From NCBI RefSeq assembly GCF_001039355.2, contig NW_019775391.1, positions 685,541 through 749,540 of the forward strand: 64,000 nt of DNA. Direction: 5' to 3'. Source of the DNA: Lingula anatina (Eukaryota; Brachiopoda; Lingulata; Lingulida; Lingulidae). Position 1 is the first letter of the stretch; every line of letters begins with the position of its first letter. This document shows, piece by piece, positions 12,401-22,975 of the stretch. Position numbers and translations under genes: made by a program. The notes below the pieces were generated by a model. That model ran no database searches. It was not told where the DNA came from and worked only from the letters and a program-made list of their open reading frames with translations.

Positions 12401-15023
12401 TTTGCCACTTGTTTTTGAACTATTTATATATCATCTGTCAAATTGCATTTGTGTATTTTAACTTTGTGTTTGTAAAGAATATACACAGACAAAATATTTG
12501 TGGACAGATAATTTATTACAGAGAGGAAAATGCTGTGGAATACAGCAGTTTGGTGTGAAAGATATGACTGAAATTTGATTTTCATTTCAAAATGTAACTG
12601 ATTGAGGTGCATGGAAGTGGCTCATAAATAAGTTTTATTAAATAATCTAATAATTTTTGTCTTTTTTAAACAAAACAAGTTAAAAGACTATTTGACCCTT
12701 TCATGGAGATTTTGTAGTGCATGCAAAAAACTTTTTACTGTCCCACACTCCCTTTCTTATTTGAGTCATAATTTGGTGAAAGTATTCCATCAGATTTGCC
12801 AGGTAATGATACTTGTGACAGTTTTTTATTCAGCAAGTAAAATTTGAAATAGGAACTATGAAGCCAGCTCTCCCTGTATTTGTCCTTTCTGGTTAATGAA
12901 TGTGACTGTATATTATGATGTGATATTTTAAACAGCACATTTTTCTTTGTATTTCAGATCCTAGATTTATCATTTTTCCAAAAAAACCTCCGTATTTATT
13001 CTAAGAGTGCAGTTTTACTTGGCTTACTTTTTGACCATGAAATTATAACACAGGTGAGATTTCATTAATTTTGGATCTAATGTCTTCTGTTTATGGTGCA
13101 TATTTTTTATAAATATATAATTGATTTTTCACTCATATTCTAGTTGCTAGAGATAAGAGGGTTGTGTATAAGTAACCATGTCTCCTTGTATTTAACTAAA
13201 TGCATGTTGATATTGTCATTACCTCCGCCAAGGAGGTTATGTTTTCACCCCTGTTTGTCTGTCATCAACATAACTCAAAAAGTTATGGACCGATTTTGAT
13301 GAAAATTTCAGGAACTGTCAGAAGTGGGCCAAGGAAGAGATGATTAGTTTTTGGTGGTGATCAGGGTCAATAACCAATCAATAATCAATAATAATAAAAA
13401 ATAGCTGCCTTTGTGGAGGACTGCGCTCTTGGAGTGCTTTTCTGGTTAAATAATAATCTCACTTTTTTTCCAAAATATTAAAGATATCTCATCATGTTAT
13501 TTATTTATTATAATTTTATTATTATTTTTTGACAGGTTCCTGTCAGTTATATGCAGACAGAAGGAAACCTGAACCCACTAGAAAAAATAGATGATGATGT
13601 AAGTTTATCTTTTTGAATAGGTTTTCTTTTAATGTTGGAAGGCAGTAATAGTCTCTGTTAGGAGGACTTAAGAATTACTTTCCTTTATCCCCAGTATTTA
13701 TTTCCCCTCTGTTACATCTTATTTCATCACTGCGTTATTACTGCTTGTGAAAAGGGATTAAGAAAGGCAGTGACGCCTCATTTTGATTACTTAGAAGTGA
13801 CAATTAGCTACATTGAGGAGGGGGGGGGGGCATGAACAATGTGAGGAAGTTCTGACGAATTGCCATATTTATATTTTGAGCTTATGTAAGTGACTGTTTT
13901 GTTTTGTGTGGTCTAGTAAGGTTATACATGTTCCCATTTTTTTCGGTCAGTGGCAGTTTTATCACTCCTGCATTTTTTGTGATTAATTAAGGAAGTAGGC
14001 ACCAGTTGTAAGCAGGAAGATGCCCTAAACCTGGTGAAATTTGTGCCAAAGAAACAGCTTCATTCCGAGGTGTGCACAGAGGAGCATTTCCTGGAGCTAG
14101 AGTTCTTTTTCCTGGAGCTTCTATCCAAGCCACGCTTGCCACTAGTATCCAAGATAGGGTATGGATAATGTTACCTTAAAAAAGATCAAATAAGTTATTG
14201 GATTTAGTAGTATGTAGGCTAATTGCTTTAGTAATTGCTTTAGTATTTTGCATGATTGCAATATGAATTAAAAATCCTGTTAATGGTTTCATTTAAGTGT
14301 GTGCACTTGTGTATTTTTGTGTATAATTCTATTTTTCATCACATCTAGACAACATGAAAATGCTTTTTCATTGTTGTCTTTTATGTTTATAAATGCAAAC
14401 TGTAATGCCTTCTTTGTTGTGGAAGGTAGAATTTCTTTGTCTTGACTTTGAAATGTATACAACTCAATGAGTAAAACAAAAAAAAATCCTTCCAGATTGA
14501 TGAATGCAGAGTTTGGTTTTGAGCTGGTCAAGAGAGGTTACTTCATGAACAAGACCATTGGCCAGTGCTCTCCTCTGGAACTGCTGGACTTATTCAAAGT
14601 ATGTATCTATTTAAGTTAATTGGTACAGAATATTGAATAAGAAAATTAAGAAATAAGGTATTTAACAGATCGATGTGATCATTTATCTTCAACTTCCATC
14701 GTGAATTTTGAAACAAATAACAAATCTTTCTGAACAGTTTGAAAAGTGACTTGCGTAATAAATGAATTTACTTTTACTTTGTGTACTTTTATAACAGCTA
14801 TTTTATATTTAGATTATTGAAGTTAATGAAGTATTAAAACTATGAAACCAAGAGGTGCAAATCACATATTAACAAATTTTCACTTTCTATGTAACAGTTA
14901 CTCCTCTCCAGTCCAGCTTATGAACACTTAGGATTGCTTCCTAAAAATAAACCTGTACAGGAACAGTCTGCAGAAGTACCGTCACCTGCAGAAGTGCCAT
15001 CACCTGCGGATGCAAAAGCTTAA
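9405..15023 (+). CDS. TFB2M: Mitochondrial transcription factor B2 homologue (TFB2M-like, KsgA/Dim1 fold)
   Basis: Ten coding exons with phase-consistent GT/AG junctions: 9405-9963, 10644-10718, 11053-11144, 11382-11499, 12150-12292, 12958-13053, 13536-13598, 13992-14158, 14496-14598, 14898-15023; 513 residues. In vertebrates TFB2M melts the promoter for mitochondrial RNA polymerase and descends from rRNA adenine dimethyltransferases. The N-terminus is Arg/Ala-rich and lacks acidic residues for its first 25 or so positions, as in matrix-targeting peptides. The SAM-site region LVLDCDQGHG is at 205-214, the family block FGRPQIFILLRKKDLE at 314-329 and LVKFVPKKQL at 396-405, followed by the helical C-terminal region. 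An in-frame TAG just upstream (9396-9398) supports the start. At 513 residues it is longer than the human protein (about 396); the first exon (186 codons) is poorly conserved. The tail carries a short P-S-P-A-E/D repeat. TFB1M is less likely, given the degenerate motif I and the match to the TFB2M-specific blocks. Confidence 0.85.
9989..10232. mobile_element. MITE-like element, family M2 (copy 1), in TFB2M intron
   Basis: Ends are inverted: ttagagaccattcccagaaa at the left, and the reverse complement of the right end starts ctaagactgggttcccatg. An internal block ggtaattaactatcgt is shared with the copy at 29122-29337 (ggtaattaactgtcgt). It starts 26 bp after the first coding-exon donor. Non-coding. 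Confidence 0.6.
11540..11705. repeat. 33-bp minisatellite, about five units, in TFB2M intron
   Basis: Tandem units of 33-34 bp built on cacacctaacacactctgc followed by atctaaatcactgt. Two neighbouring units are identical and the outer ones differ by a few bases. It starts about 40 bp after the donor at 11500. The minus-strand open frame across it is a repeat artefact. Confidence 0.9.
13220..13446. repeat. Dispersed non-coding repeat ('CCTCCGCCAAGGAGG' type)
   Basis: A block starting cctccgccaaggaggttatg and running through aactcaaaaagttatggacc to ggagtgcttttctgg. I recognise this start and internal phrase from memory as a widely dispersed repeat of animal genomes, but cannot name its class. 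It lies in a TFB2M intron and has a palindromic head (cctccgccaaggagg). Confidence 0.5.
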
Positions 15024-16105
15024 TTGCGAATAGATGAGTGAAAGGCTAGAAGCTGGAAAACAGAGGATGTGGAAGCAGAAAGAAATTTTGATGAGAAGGT
15101 TCTTTTGGAGGAATCATCATGGAAGGAATCTGTGAAGCATGTAATGATGAGAGAGGAATGACAGTTTGTGGTCAGAGCACACTGACAAAATTTAATACTG
15201 CTTCAAATACAGCATCTTCTGAATTGACACAGCAAGAGGTAAAAAAACTATTAGGAAAACAGAAAGCAAGATTTTTTTTTTTTTTGTTAGCTCAGACTAA
15301 AACAGAATTGATGTCAGATATTACAAAGAACCCCAGTTTGAATGGTAATGGTGAGTGAATGTAGATTTTGTGGTTCATTTACTTGAGCATGATATCTTTA
15401 CATTTTATTGAATTCTTGCATTATTATTATTATCAGATAGCTAAGATATTTCGTTTATATGTTATATAAAATTTCATTAAGAAACAAAGGGAGTGAACTG
15501 ACAAGCATCTAATACATCTTAATCATTTCATCTTCACATAATACAACTGCTTTCTTTAAGGATGTTAAGTTTCCATTATACCCTGTATATTCACAACTTT
15601 CGGAAACTGCCGATAGAAAAGATGGAAGTTTAGGGAGTTGTCAACCTTGATAAAAGGATAAAGATAGCATAATATGACCATTACTGATATTTTGATAAAG
15701 GTATAAATTATTTGCTTATTTATTTAAGTTTTCCAAAGGCTATTCCATCAAAATTGTGGGAGTGGGATGGGACCCTTTCCACATTCATTCAATATACATT
15801 GCTATTGCTACTGTGGGATACAGCAAATTTGCAGGCGTTACTCTTGCACGTTAAGTTCTTTGGTAATTTTAGTCCAAACTGCCTGTCCCACCAGTCATGA
15901 CTGCTTGTAATGCCAGGGGCAAGATTTTTGATACCGCATGTCCATATGTAAAAATACAATACCCATCCTATGGTATCCAAATCCCGTGACAGCATTGCTT
16001 TGTTTAGACCTGCACAGAATTGGGAGAACTTGCAGATTTCTTGTTGGTGAATATGATCATAATATAAGTTTTTCACTTTTTACAAAAAACGTTGCCACTT
16101 GAATC
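15024..16105. other. 3' flank of TFB2M
   Basis: After the TAA at 15021-15023 there is open but unrecognised sequence to about 15358, then AT-rich DNA with the 200-bp duplicated block (15454-15651). I could not place a convincing polyadenylation signal. A + strand open frame at 15119-15358 is most likely 3' UTR. Confidence 0.4.
15454..15651. repeat. 200-bp direct duplication, copy 1
   Basis: From tttatatgttatataaaatt to gggagttgtcaaccttga, almost identical to 18331-18531; differences are a few substitutions and a 3-bp indel. The copies are in the same orientation, 2.7 kb apart. Copy 2 overlaps the stop and 3' flank of the cryptic minus-strand gene at 18521-18850, so copy 1 may be a displaced piece of that gene's 3' end. 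Confidence 0.85.
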
Positions 16106-17432
16106 ATTGCAACAGACGTTACGAAAGACCAAAAAATCTGTCAGACATTCGGTCTGACAAGCTTGAAAATTCTGTCAGACCGAAACAAAATCTGTCAGAC
16201 CGAAGTAAAATAATAGAAATATGAACCATTATTCATCTTTTCATGTGTATTTTCTAACGTTTTAAATCACTGACATTAAATCAAATATTAAATTTTTGAT
16301 ATATATTTATTTGTAAAAAAGTAAAATAAGAAAGAAAAACAAAACAAAAAAAAATAGGCATAAAATTACTTGCATAACAAGTTGTTTTTTATTTAATGAA
16401 AAAGACGCTGTGGAATGACACAAGGACTAAAGTCAATACAAGTATGAAGAATGTGTAGCTAGTAATATCAAATGTATGTCCATAATAACGTCTGTTAATC
16501 AGATAACCATTTCACACGTTGTTTTTGGCAATAACATATGCATTTTGAAACAGCACAGTAAGGCAGTCTCTTTCATCCAATTGAAGCTTTGACAGGGACT
16601 GTCCAGTCCGAGTCTAAGCTCCTTCTTCATTTTATTTCTTTTTTTATCAAAAGAAACTCAAACTGTGAGCTTTCATCAAATTCATGCGCACTTTCTCCAA
16701 CTCGTGGTGAACGGTACATGCAAATACGTACATATGTTCCATAATTTAAGAACCCGTAATAAAGCTGTAACATTTATGTTGCTATTGATCAAAATGATAA
16801 CTTCAGTACTCCTGACACTCGGCACACACTATTTTCCTCTCCTACAGATCACAAGTCCGCCAGGGCCTACCTTCTTTCCAATTTTATTAAACTTCCGTTT
16901 CTCTTCCTCACTTCGTTTTCATTTTTGCCATGCTTTGCACCAACGAAGTGTTTAAAGTTCAACAACGTCATTTCTAAGCAAAAGGCTTATCCATGAGTAC
17001 TGTGTACGACTGCTAATGAAGAAACAGAGGATCAAGTCTGTAAAAACGCAAATAGCACGAGCACATGTGTTGCGGCCATTTTGTTGTGTAGGGGTATTAC
17101 GAAAACGAAAACGAGACTGTACATTACATCATTCAGGAATCCCCCAACCACAGCCAGTCACAAAATAGTATTTGAGTGAAACTGAGGTTAATAAATTATG
17201 TATAATTAGCTGGGAACTCCCCGAGATTTTCACCCCATCTCTCTTTTCGAATGAAGTAAAATATATCATCCAGAAAAGAAACAACAACCTTTTCCTAATA
17301 TTTACACATTCCTGTCAGTTTGAAAATTCGCCGGACATAAGGTCCGACGATACAGGATTTTTTATCGGACCGAGACGAAATTTGCCAGGCATGTCCGACG
17401 GTCCGACGCCTTTCGTAAAGTCTGTTGCAAAT
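16106..17432. mobile_element. 1.3-kb DNA transposon-like element with inverted termini
   Basis: Left end attgcaacagacgttacg (from 16106) mirrors the right end (17410-17432), whose reverse complement starts atttgcaacagactttacg; about 20 of 22 bases pair. Inside both ends are repeated short motifs: ctgtcagaccga several times at 16137-16205 and gtccgac/tcggac variants at 17330-17410, so the imperfect arms reach about 100 bp. No transposase frame is recognised, so it looks non-autonomous. I could not assign a superfamily or a clear target-site duplication. Confidence 0.65.
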
Positions 17433-17933
17433 CGGTCACTAGAAGTCACCTTTCCATGAGTCCTGAATTGTTCTCTTTTGTTTGGTTGTCGTAATCTTTC
17501 TTATTTTGATTTCTTTCCTCAATTGTTTTTCTTTTGTTAACTTCTCTGTCGGACTTGATAAGAAGAAATTTTTCCATTTTTGATGGCCCAAGATGAAAGC
17601 ACGCGGGGAAAAAACTACACTTGACGCACGGCGTAAACTCGTATGTTTACTCATAATTTTGGGACTCAAGAACACTGGATATGTCAAAATAATGAAGCTG
17701 TTCAAATCTTACTTGTCATAGATGATACTGTGGAATTTATAAATGCAAACAGTTTCAAAGGGATTTCTGGAGTAATGCAAACAATTTGAAAGGGTTTTCT
17801 AGAGTATCTCTTTCCTCCTCTGCTTCCCTTGAGAGCCATGTTGTTTCAGACAATGTCAATTGTCCACTAATGGAAAATGTTGCAGACTTTTAACCCCCAC
17901 AAGTTTGCTTGCCCATTTAAATCGTACCTTATA

Positions 17934-18140
17934 CCCCCTTTACACTGGACGGCGTCCTAGCTGCGACCATGAAATTTGGCATCGCTGTGGTCTAAATAAG
18001 GTGGCACGAGCATTGATTTTGTATCAGAATGAATGCTCAATGATCGGCCAGTTGTCGGCACGTAAAGTATTGTAATTTTTAACTCTCAAATGGGGTCGTA
18101 CTGCTGGACGCAGAAAGGACGCCGTCCAGTGTAAAGGGGC
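17934..18140. mobile_element. MITE, family M1 (copy 1)
   Basis: About 207 bp with near-perfect 24-bp terminal inverted repeats: left ccctttacactggacggcgt, right acgccgtccagtgtaaaggg. The flanks cctta(t) on both sides could be a target-site duplication. A second, more diverged copy lies at 30742-30983 inside a Gal-C intron. Confidence 0.8.
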
Positions 18141-18330
18141 CCTTATCAAATGTTATATGTTTTTCTGTGTCCATCTCATCCAACTGATGATTGCCAAGTG
18201 CGATGTGTTTTGTCAAATCCTCATCATGGTTGTAATTGGGCCTGAGTAATAAAGGGCTGTAAATATTCTGGGGTTGTAGCCCCTGCACCACTTTTCCTTA
18301 AATTGTCTTTAATTTTTTTAATATTTTTGT

Positions 18331-18531
18331 TTTATATGTTATATAAAATTTCATTAAGAAACAAGGGGAGTGAACTGACAAGTATCTAATACATCTTAAT
18401 CATTTCATCTTCACATAATACTACAACTGCTTTCTTTAAGGATGTTAATTTTCCATTATACCCTGTATATTCACAACTTTCGGAAACTGCCGATAGAAAA
18501 GATGGATGTTTAGGGAGTTGTCAATCTTGAT
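18331..18531. repeat. 200-bp direct duplication, copy 2
   Basis: Partner of 15454-15651 (see there). Its right end overlaps the stop codon of the cryptic minus-strand gene. Confidence 0.85.
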
Positions 18532-18850
18532 TTAATTTTTTTATTTTCACCCTGCAGCACTCTGCGTCCTTCATGATGTTGTACTTCTGTAAATATAAGT
18601 ATGGAGAATGAATTAATTAAAGCGAATACCACACAGTGATACAATACAGAATATAAAAATAGAACTCAAAAGCTTATCAACTACTTATTGCAAATGCCAA
18701 GTGAAACCGGAGTTAAATCACCTCTGAGGGTTGTAATGTACTTACGTCTTTAATTCTTTGGATATCGCCTCGTAACATGTTTGTTTCCATGGCTTGAAAA
18801 TCCTTTTTGATGTACAGGCTTCCCCCAATCTTCAAGCAAACTCCAAACTT
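18521..18850 (-). CDS. Two 3' exons of an unrecognised minus-strand gene
   Basis: Two exons join in phase 0: 18746-18850 (acceptor atacag, donor gtaagt; 35 codons containing IKKDFQAMETNMLRGD) and 18521-18586 (acceptor tttacag; 22 codons including KDAECCRV, ending with TGA at 18523-18521). Good splice sites and matching phase are the only evidence. A second frame of the first exon is also open for about 50 codons (GKEWLDTEVWSLLEDWGKP), which lowers confidence. Further 5' exons may lie near 19100-19310 (minus frame containing KNFHFSEDGVTCWKAY) and 19575-19883. No family recognised; could be decayed. Confidence 0.35.
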
Positions 18851-19574
18851 CTGTATCTAGCCACTCTTTCCCCATCTTGGAAATGTTTCCTGCCATGTAC
18901 CCCGCCAGTATGCTACCACCAAGAAATTAGTCCCTAAAACTACATAAATGTATGTACGTAAATGTTTAATCATGCACTGTTCTTTGGACAAGAAAACTTA
19001 AAGCTTCTTGAGCTGGAGCTCTCCAACCTTTGGTGCCAACAGGGACAGAAAGAACTGAAAAGCCATGTTTTAAGACAATCCAAGTGGGCCCTTGAACTTT
19101 GGCATACCAAGAAGAGAATCTTTGAGAGTGACTTTGTCCTCACCATTATTGTATGCTTTCCAGCATGTGACACCATCTTCAGAAAAATGAAAATTTTTTA
19201 AACTTGTCACTCCACCCCATGTGTGCTTGGTCAGAGACTGCTGACGCAGGTTCAGCTCTGCAAGGCCATCTGCACAGCCCTTTATGCCAATAGAGGAATC
19301 ACAGGCGGAGTACATATCCTCTGCTGTAAGGACATCAGGCCTTCATTAATATATCTTCTGATATAAGACTTCTTTCTGCCACAGGTGTCTTTCCAGCTTG
19401 TGCCTCACTAAAATCATACCACCTTATTTTTATTCCACTTCTGACTACAAAGGAGCACAGTTGTTAGCATCTTTCTGCTCTTTTGATTGTAAGGCAAAGT
19501 TTACTTCAGGTATCAGTATTTATTCCCTCTGATCAATCAGAGAAGAAGAGTCTCTCTAAATCTATTTTTCTTAC

Positions 19575-19883
19575 CTGTCTACTACTACATGTACTGGAAG
19601 CAGAAGAAGCTCTGTCTCTGTCCAGTGGCAGTGATCGTGCTGCTGGACAGGATCACGAAAAAAGACGTCTGTGTTCATTGATCAGTGTGTCCGAGGTGCT
19701 CGCCCTTTCCTCCTGCTGGCCATTATCGGTTGTTACAATAGCAGCTCTGCCTGTTGTGGACGTGTTGGTGGTGGTGGTGGTTGACGTCGCTGCTGATGCT
19801 GGCCTGCTATCAATATATTGCTGCCACATCGTATTGGCACGAGCAAGTAGTTGCCCTATTTCTCTTGGAATGTCCTCTGCCAT
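19575..19883 (-). pseudogene. Possible first exon with an in-frame TGA, unrecognised product
   Basis: An open frame starts with MAEDIPREIGQLLARAN, runs through a Ser/Thr-rich region and stops at a TGA (19655-19653). The same frame reopens as a Ser/Arg-rich stretch and meets a strong phase-0 donor (gtaag after 19575). So this is either an exon broken by a stop, or the frame after the stop is chance. It may be the 5' part of the gene whose 3' exons lie at 18521-18850. Function unknown. Confidence 0.3.
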
Positions 19884-20164
19884 ATCTAATTTCAGTATGA
19901 TATGATGGAACGCAATCCTACTATAATATACTTAACTATATCATGACAATACGAACATGATGAACCACATGTACTCGCATAATATACGGAATTGAAAACA
20001 TGGAAGAGGTCAAGGACGTTTCAGATCGCTGACGGTGCCCACGCGCCATCTGGTGTTAAGTCCGCTAATGACCGTTTGCAGTAACTATTTGTTGAGTTGC
20101 GGTAACTGACTTTTGAATGGTTTATTGATTGTTAGATTTTGACGAATGATTAAAATGACCAAAA

Positions 20165-20509
20165 CTAATTTATTATAATTAAGTTTAGATAGTTAAAGTA
20201 GGTTTTGGCTGTTAAATAGTGCCGATAGATTGTTGAATTGACGTCTGCATTTTTTGCGTGAATGGCGTTCCAAACTTTACACTTTGCCATAAACAATTTT
20301 TCTGGTGACACAGAGTGGTCCACTAAAGCTGTCGTGTAGATTTTCTGCACATATCCATCTTGAAAATACCAATAAGCTTTCAGACTTTTGAATGCCCCCA
20401 CAGATATCTTATCGTATGTCCTACCCTTGCTGTCTATGAGATACGTTTTCAGTTCTTGTATGGAAAAGTCATCAGGTATGTCTGTTAAATTTCTATTCCA
20501 AGTACTCAC
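20165..20509 (-). CDS. ORF resembling the N-terminal part of SWIM/YqaJ-type proteins
   Basis: 114 codons from ATG to stop. The region DIPDDFSIQELKTYL, then SLKAYWYFQDGYVQKI, matches from memory the block 'DiPsf...Y...LkAykyFqdGyV' of a large marine-invertebrate protein family that carries a SWIM zinc finger and a YqaJ-like nuclease domain. The SWIM and nuclease parts are absent here, so this is either a first exon with an unrecognised donor or a truncated, decaying copy. It sits among transposon relics. Confidence 0.4.
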   Translation of the reverse strand: MSTWNRNLTDIPDDFSIQELKTYLIDSKGRTYDKISVGAFKSLKAYWYFQDGYVQKIYTTALVDHSVSPEKLFMAKCKVWNAIHAKNADVNSTIYRHYLTAKTYFNYLNLIIIN

Positions 20510-20732
20510 ATGAATGTGTTTTCGAAAAAATTCAGGTATTAGAGAGGTTTTGCTATCTCGGCCCGAGAACTAGCCTGCCGAGAACAATACTCGTTCCCGA
20601 TCTCTGGGCCTACGTGGCCATACAGGGTTTTGCATTCCCGACCCGAGAAATCTGGCAGAATTATTCAGATTTATGCAAATTTTTGGTCACGCGCCAATTA
20701 TTAAAATATTATTTAAAAAACAACTAAAACCC

Positions 20733-21026
20733 CTAGGCTGTGCTGCTTTTGAGTGGTATATTTTTGGTCTTTATCTTTTTTTGCAAATAGTGATGAATAG
20801 GGCTAAAAATGCTAAAAAGCCTACCCTTATTTGCCATTCCTTCCATGGCCCGTTTTCTAATCACTTCCCCCTGTTTTACAAGTTCACGGTCTTTGTCTTT
20901 ACTGAGTCCCAAAGATTGGACATTCTCAATCAGCGCTCTGACATCCATCGTCTGGTTCTCGGAATCCATCAACAAGAACGCAAAAACAAGCGCAAAAAGT
21001 GATGACGTTATAGGCAATTTCGTCAA
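20733..21026 (-). CDS. Unrecognised small ORF, possible first exon
   Basis: Open for 97 codons. An internal Met at 20969-20967 begins MDSENQTMDVRALIENVQSL, followed by a charged, probably helical stretch (KDKDRELVKQGEVIRKRAM). Such starts occur in Gag-like or coiled-coil N-termini of invertebrate retroelements, but that is only an impression. Upstream of the internal Met lies a hydrophobic stretch (SSLFALVFAFLL), so a secreted product is the alternative. No downstream exon identified. Confidence 0.25.
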   Translation of the reverse strand: MTKLPITSSLFALVFAFLLMDSENQTMDVRALIENVQSLGLSKDKDRELVKQGEVIRKRAMEGMANKGRLFSIFSPIHHYLQKKIKTKNIPLKSSTA

Positions 21027-21239
21027 ATTATCGGCGCGCTGGTTCTTGGACCGGGATGGCGAAACCTCCCTATTACCATGTTACAAATCCTTGAAAATTC
21101 AGATCGAAACGAGCACTCGTCAATATGGCGTTCGTCGTGTACACTCCACACTCCATACTTGCCCCTTGAAACTTCAAATCCCGCAAAATCTCGTGTTCTC
21201 ATGGAGAATTTAGCGGAAGTCACGTGACCGTGGAAAACA

Positions 21240-21660
21240 CTGTAGTGGGCCAAGCAGGTTTGCAATCAAACCATTTGGAGGTAACTACTGATTGGTGTTT
21301 TAGAGCATTTGTGCACTTGTGCCCATAAAACACTACTCTTGGGCAATATATGGGGCACACAGTTCCTTCAGTGAACCCATTACAGTTTCTTAATGGTGTC
21401 CCTTTTGCATGGGCAACATCTGCAACTGTGCCTGGTCCAACCATGGCTGGTGAAAATTTTCCAATAAATGCCCATGTTCTTCTAGAATAAAGTTCAGCAT
21501 TTCTTTTGATATCATGGAGAGAGTAGACTTGTGTCTTCCAAACATTAGTTCCAGATCTGCTAGTCCATTTGGATACACCATTTGTCGTAAAAGAATGCAC
21601 AAGGCATCTGTGCCACTAGCATAAGCATCATTTTCACAAATTATTTTATTAGGAATGCAT
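21240..21660 (-). pseudogene. PIF/Harbinger-type transposase fragment, frameshifted
   Basis: In one minus frame: TDALCILLRQMVYPNGLADL, then ELMFGRHKSTLS and HGHLLENFHQPWL (21660 to about 21430). In another: HAKGTPLRNCNGFTEGTVCP and GHKCTNALKHQSVV (about 21420 to 21260). Together they match the Harbinger DDE nuclease region, where 'YPNRL.DLE..FGR', 'GNCWGFIDGT' and 'GHKR.H.LKYQ' are typical. A frameshift near 21420 splits the two; in GFTEGT the expected aspartate of the GF(I)DGT motif is Glu. Both ends of the transposase are missing, so it is a dead fragment. Confidence 0.7.
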
Positions 21661-21937
21661 AGAACACTGACCAGCCACTTGATTTCATCTTTATAAAATC
21701 TAAAATTGTTAGGTAATATTTAACTTTTTTTTTTAAACCATAATCCAAAAAAAAAAACACAAAAGTAGCTATCAACCTATTCATGCAGTGCTCAACAACA
21801 AAATTCAAACAGCAGTATGTATCATGCTCAACAACAAAATTCAAACAAATATTTAGAAAACCTATACCAACTTGGACTGTTGTTTTGATCAAATTACCTG
21901 AAATATAATAGGAAGTACAAACTATAATATACTTTAT

Positions 21938-21940
<3 letters not shown>

Positions 21941-21979
<39 letters not shown>
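21941..21979. repeat. (AT)n microsatellite
   Basis: About 19 AT units followed by an ACATAT tract and poly-T. Confidence 0.95.
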
Positions 21980-21987
<8 letters not shown>

Positions 21988-22000
21988 TATATTTTTTTTT

Positions 22001-22300
22001 TTAATATCCATATATTTTCTCTCTCAAAAATAATATGATTTGTAGCATTTCTTCATTTGATATCTCTTCTTTATAAACATGAATATTGTCAATAATGAAG
22101 TCCATCCCCTTTTCTTTCAGAATGTTCTCATTCCAGAGAGTTCCTAGGTAATTTAGAGTTCTTGCTTCATTAAGTGAATTTGGTATCAAATTATGTAGGG
22201 CAATATGAAACAAAGATGAGGGATTCTCCATCCATTCTGTTGTCCATTTGATCTCTACATCTAATAAAATTCTATTAATGTTGGTATCATCCATCACCAA
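22001..22300 (-). other. Unrecognised 99-codon ORF
   Basis: Opens with MVMDDTNINRILLDVEIKWT and contains LWNENILKEKGMDFIIDN. Composition is protein-like (acidic/Asn-rich, predicted helical) and the frame runs into the AT repeat. It lies just downstream, in the same orientation, of the gypsy fragment and might be part of that or another mobile element. No family recognised. Confidence 0.25.
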
Positions 22301-22413
22301 GACAAAAAAAATACAAATAATTAAATTCCTTTTATTTCAGCACTGCCGAACATTAAGGAAGTATTTATATACAACTATACCTTAATTAATAAACAAAACA
22401 TATATCAATATAA

Positions 22414-22974
22414 TCATTCTAAAGCAAAATCTCTTAAATGAGATGGCATTTTAATTTGTCTATCAAATCTTTTTACAATTGGTTTCACCAATTGTGGTTC
22501 ATTTAACTGAAAATCACTCTCTCTTTCAACAAATTTTCTCAATCTGTCATGATGTACCACCTGGATTTTTCCTTTCTTATCTTTAATTGTATAGAGAGGT
22601 GGGGATGCTCTAAGAACATTATATGGTCCTTTATATAAGGGTCTTAGTTTTTTACTTTCTCCCTTTTTATGACTTTCATCCCTCAAATATACCTTCTGAC
22701 CACAAGTATATTCACTCTCTCTCAACTTTGCATCGTACAATTGTTTTTGACGTTTCTGCACACATTTCAATTTTTCTCTAGCCATTTCATGTGATCTATT
22801 TAGGCTTTCACTCAAGTTTCTCAACCATTCATGAGTCTCATATGGTATCAAATTTTCATTCACACAACCTGTTAGTAAGTGTAATGGCATAAAAACTTCT
22901 CTCCCTAACATCATCATGTTAGGAGTAAACCCTGTTGATAAGCAACACAAACTCAATCCTGTCGACTGCGCCAA
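22414..22974 (-). pseudogene. Ty3/gypsy retrotransposon: integrase C-terminal remnant fused to the primer-binding site
   Basis: 186-codon open frame. STGFTPNMMMLGREVFMPL is the typical gypsy integrase end of the catalytic core. LRPLYKGPYNVLR and VVHHDRLRKFVE match the 'GPY/F' module of the integrase C-terminus. The first dozen codons are not coding sequence but a readthrough of the primer-binding site (tggcgcagtcgacagg in minus orientation, immediately inside the LTR end), so gag, protease, RT, RNase H and most of integrase have been deleted in one event. The copy cannot be autonomous. Confidence 0.75.
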
Positions 22975-22975
22975 T

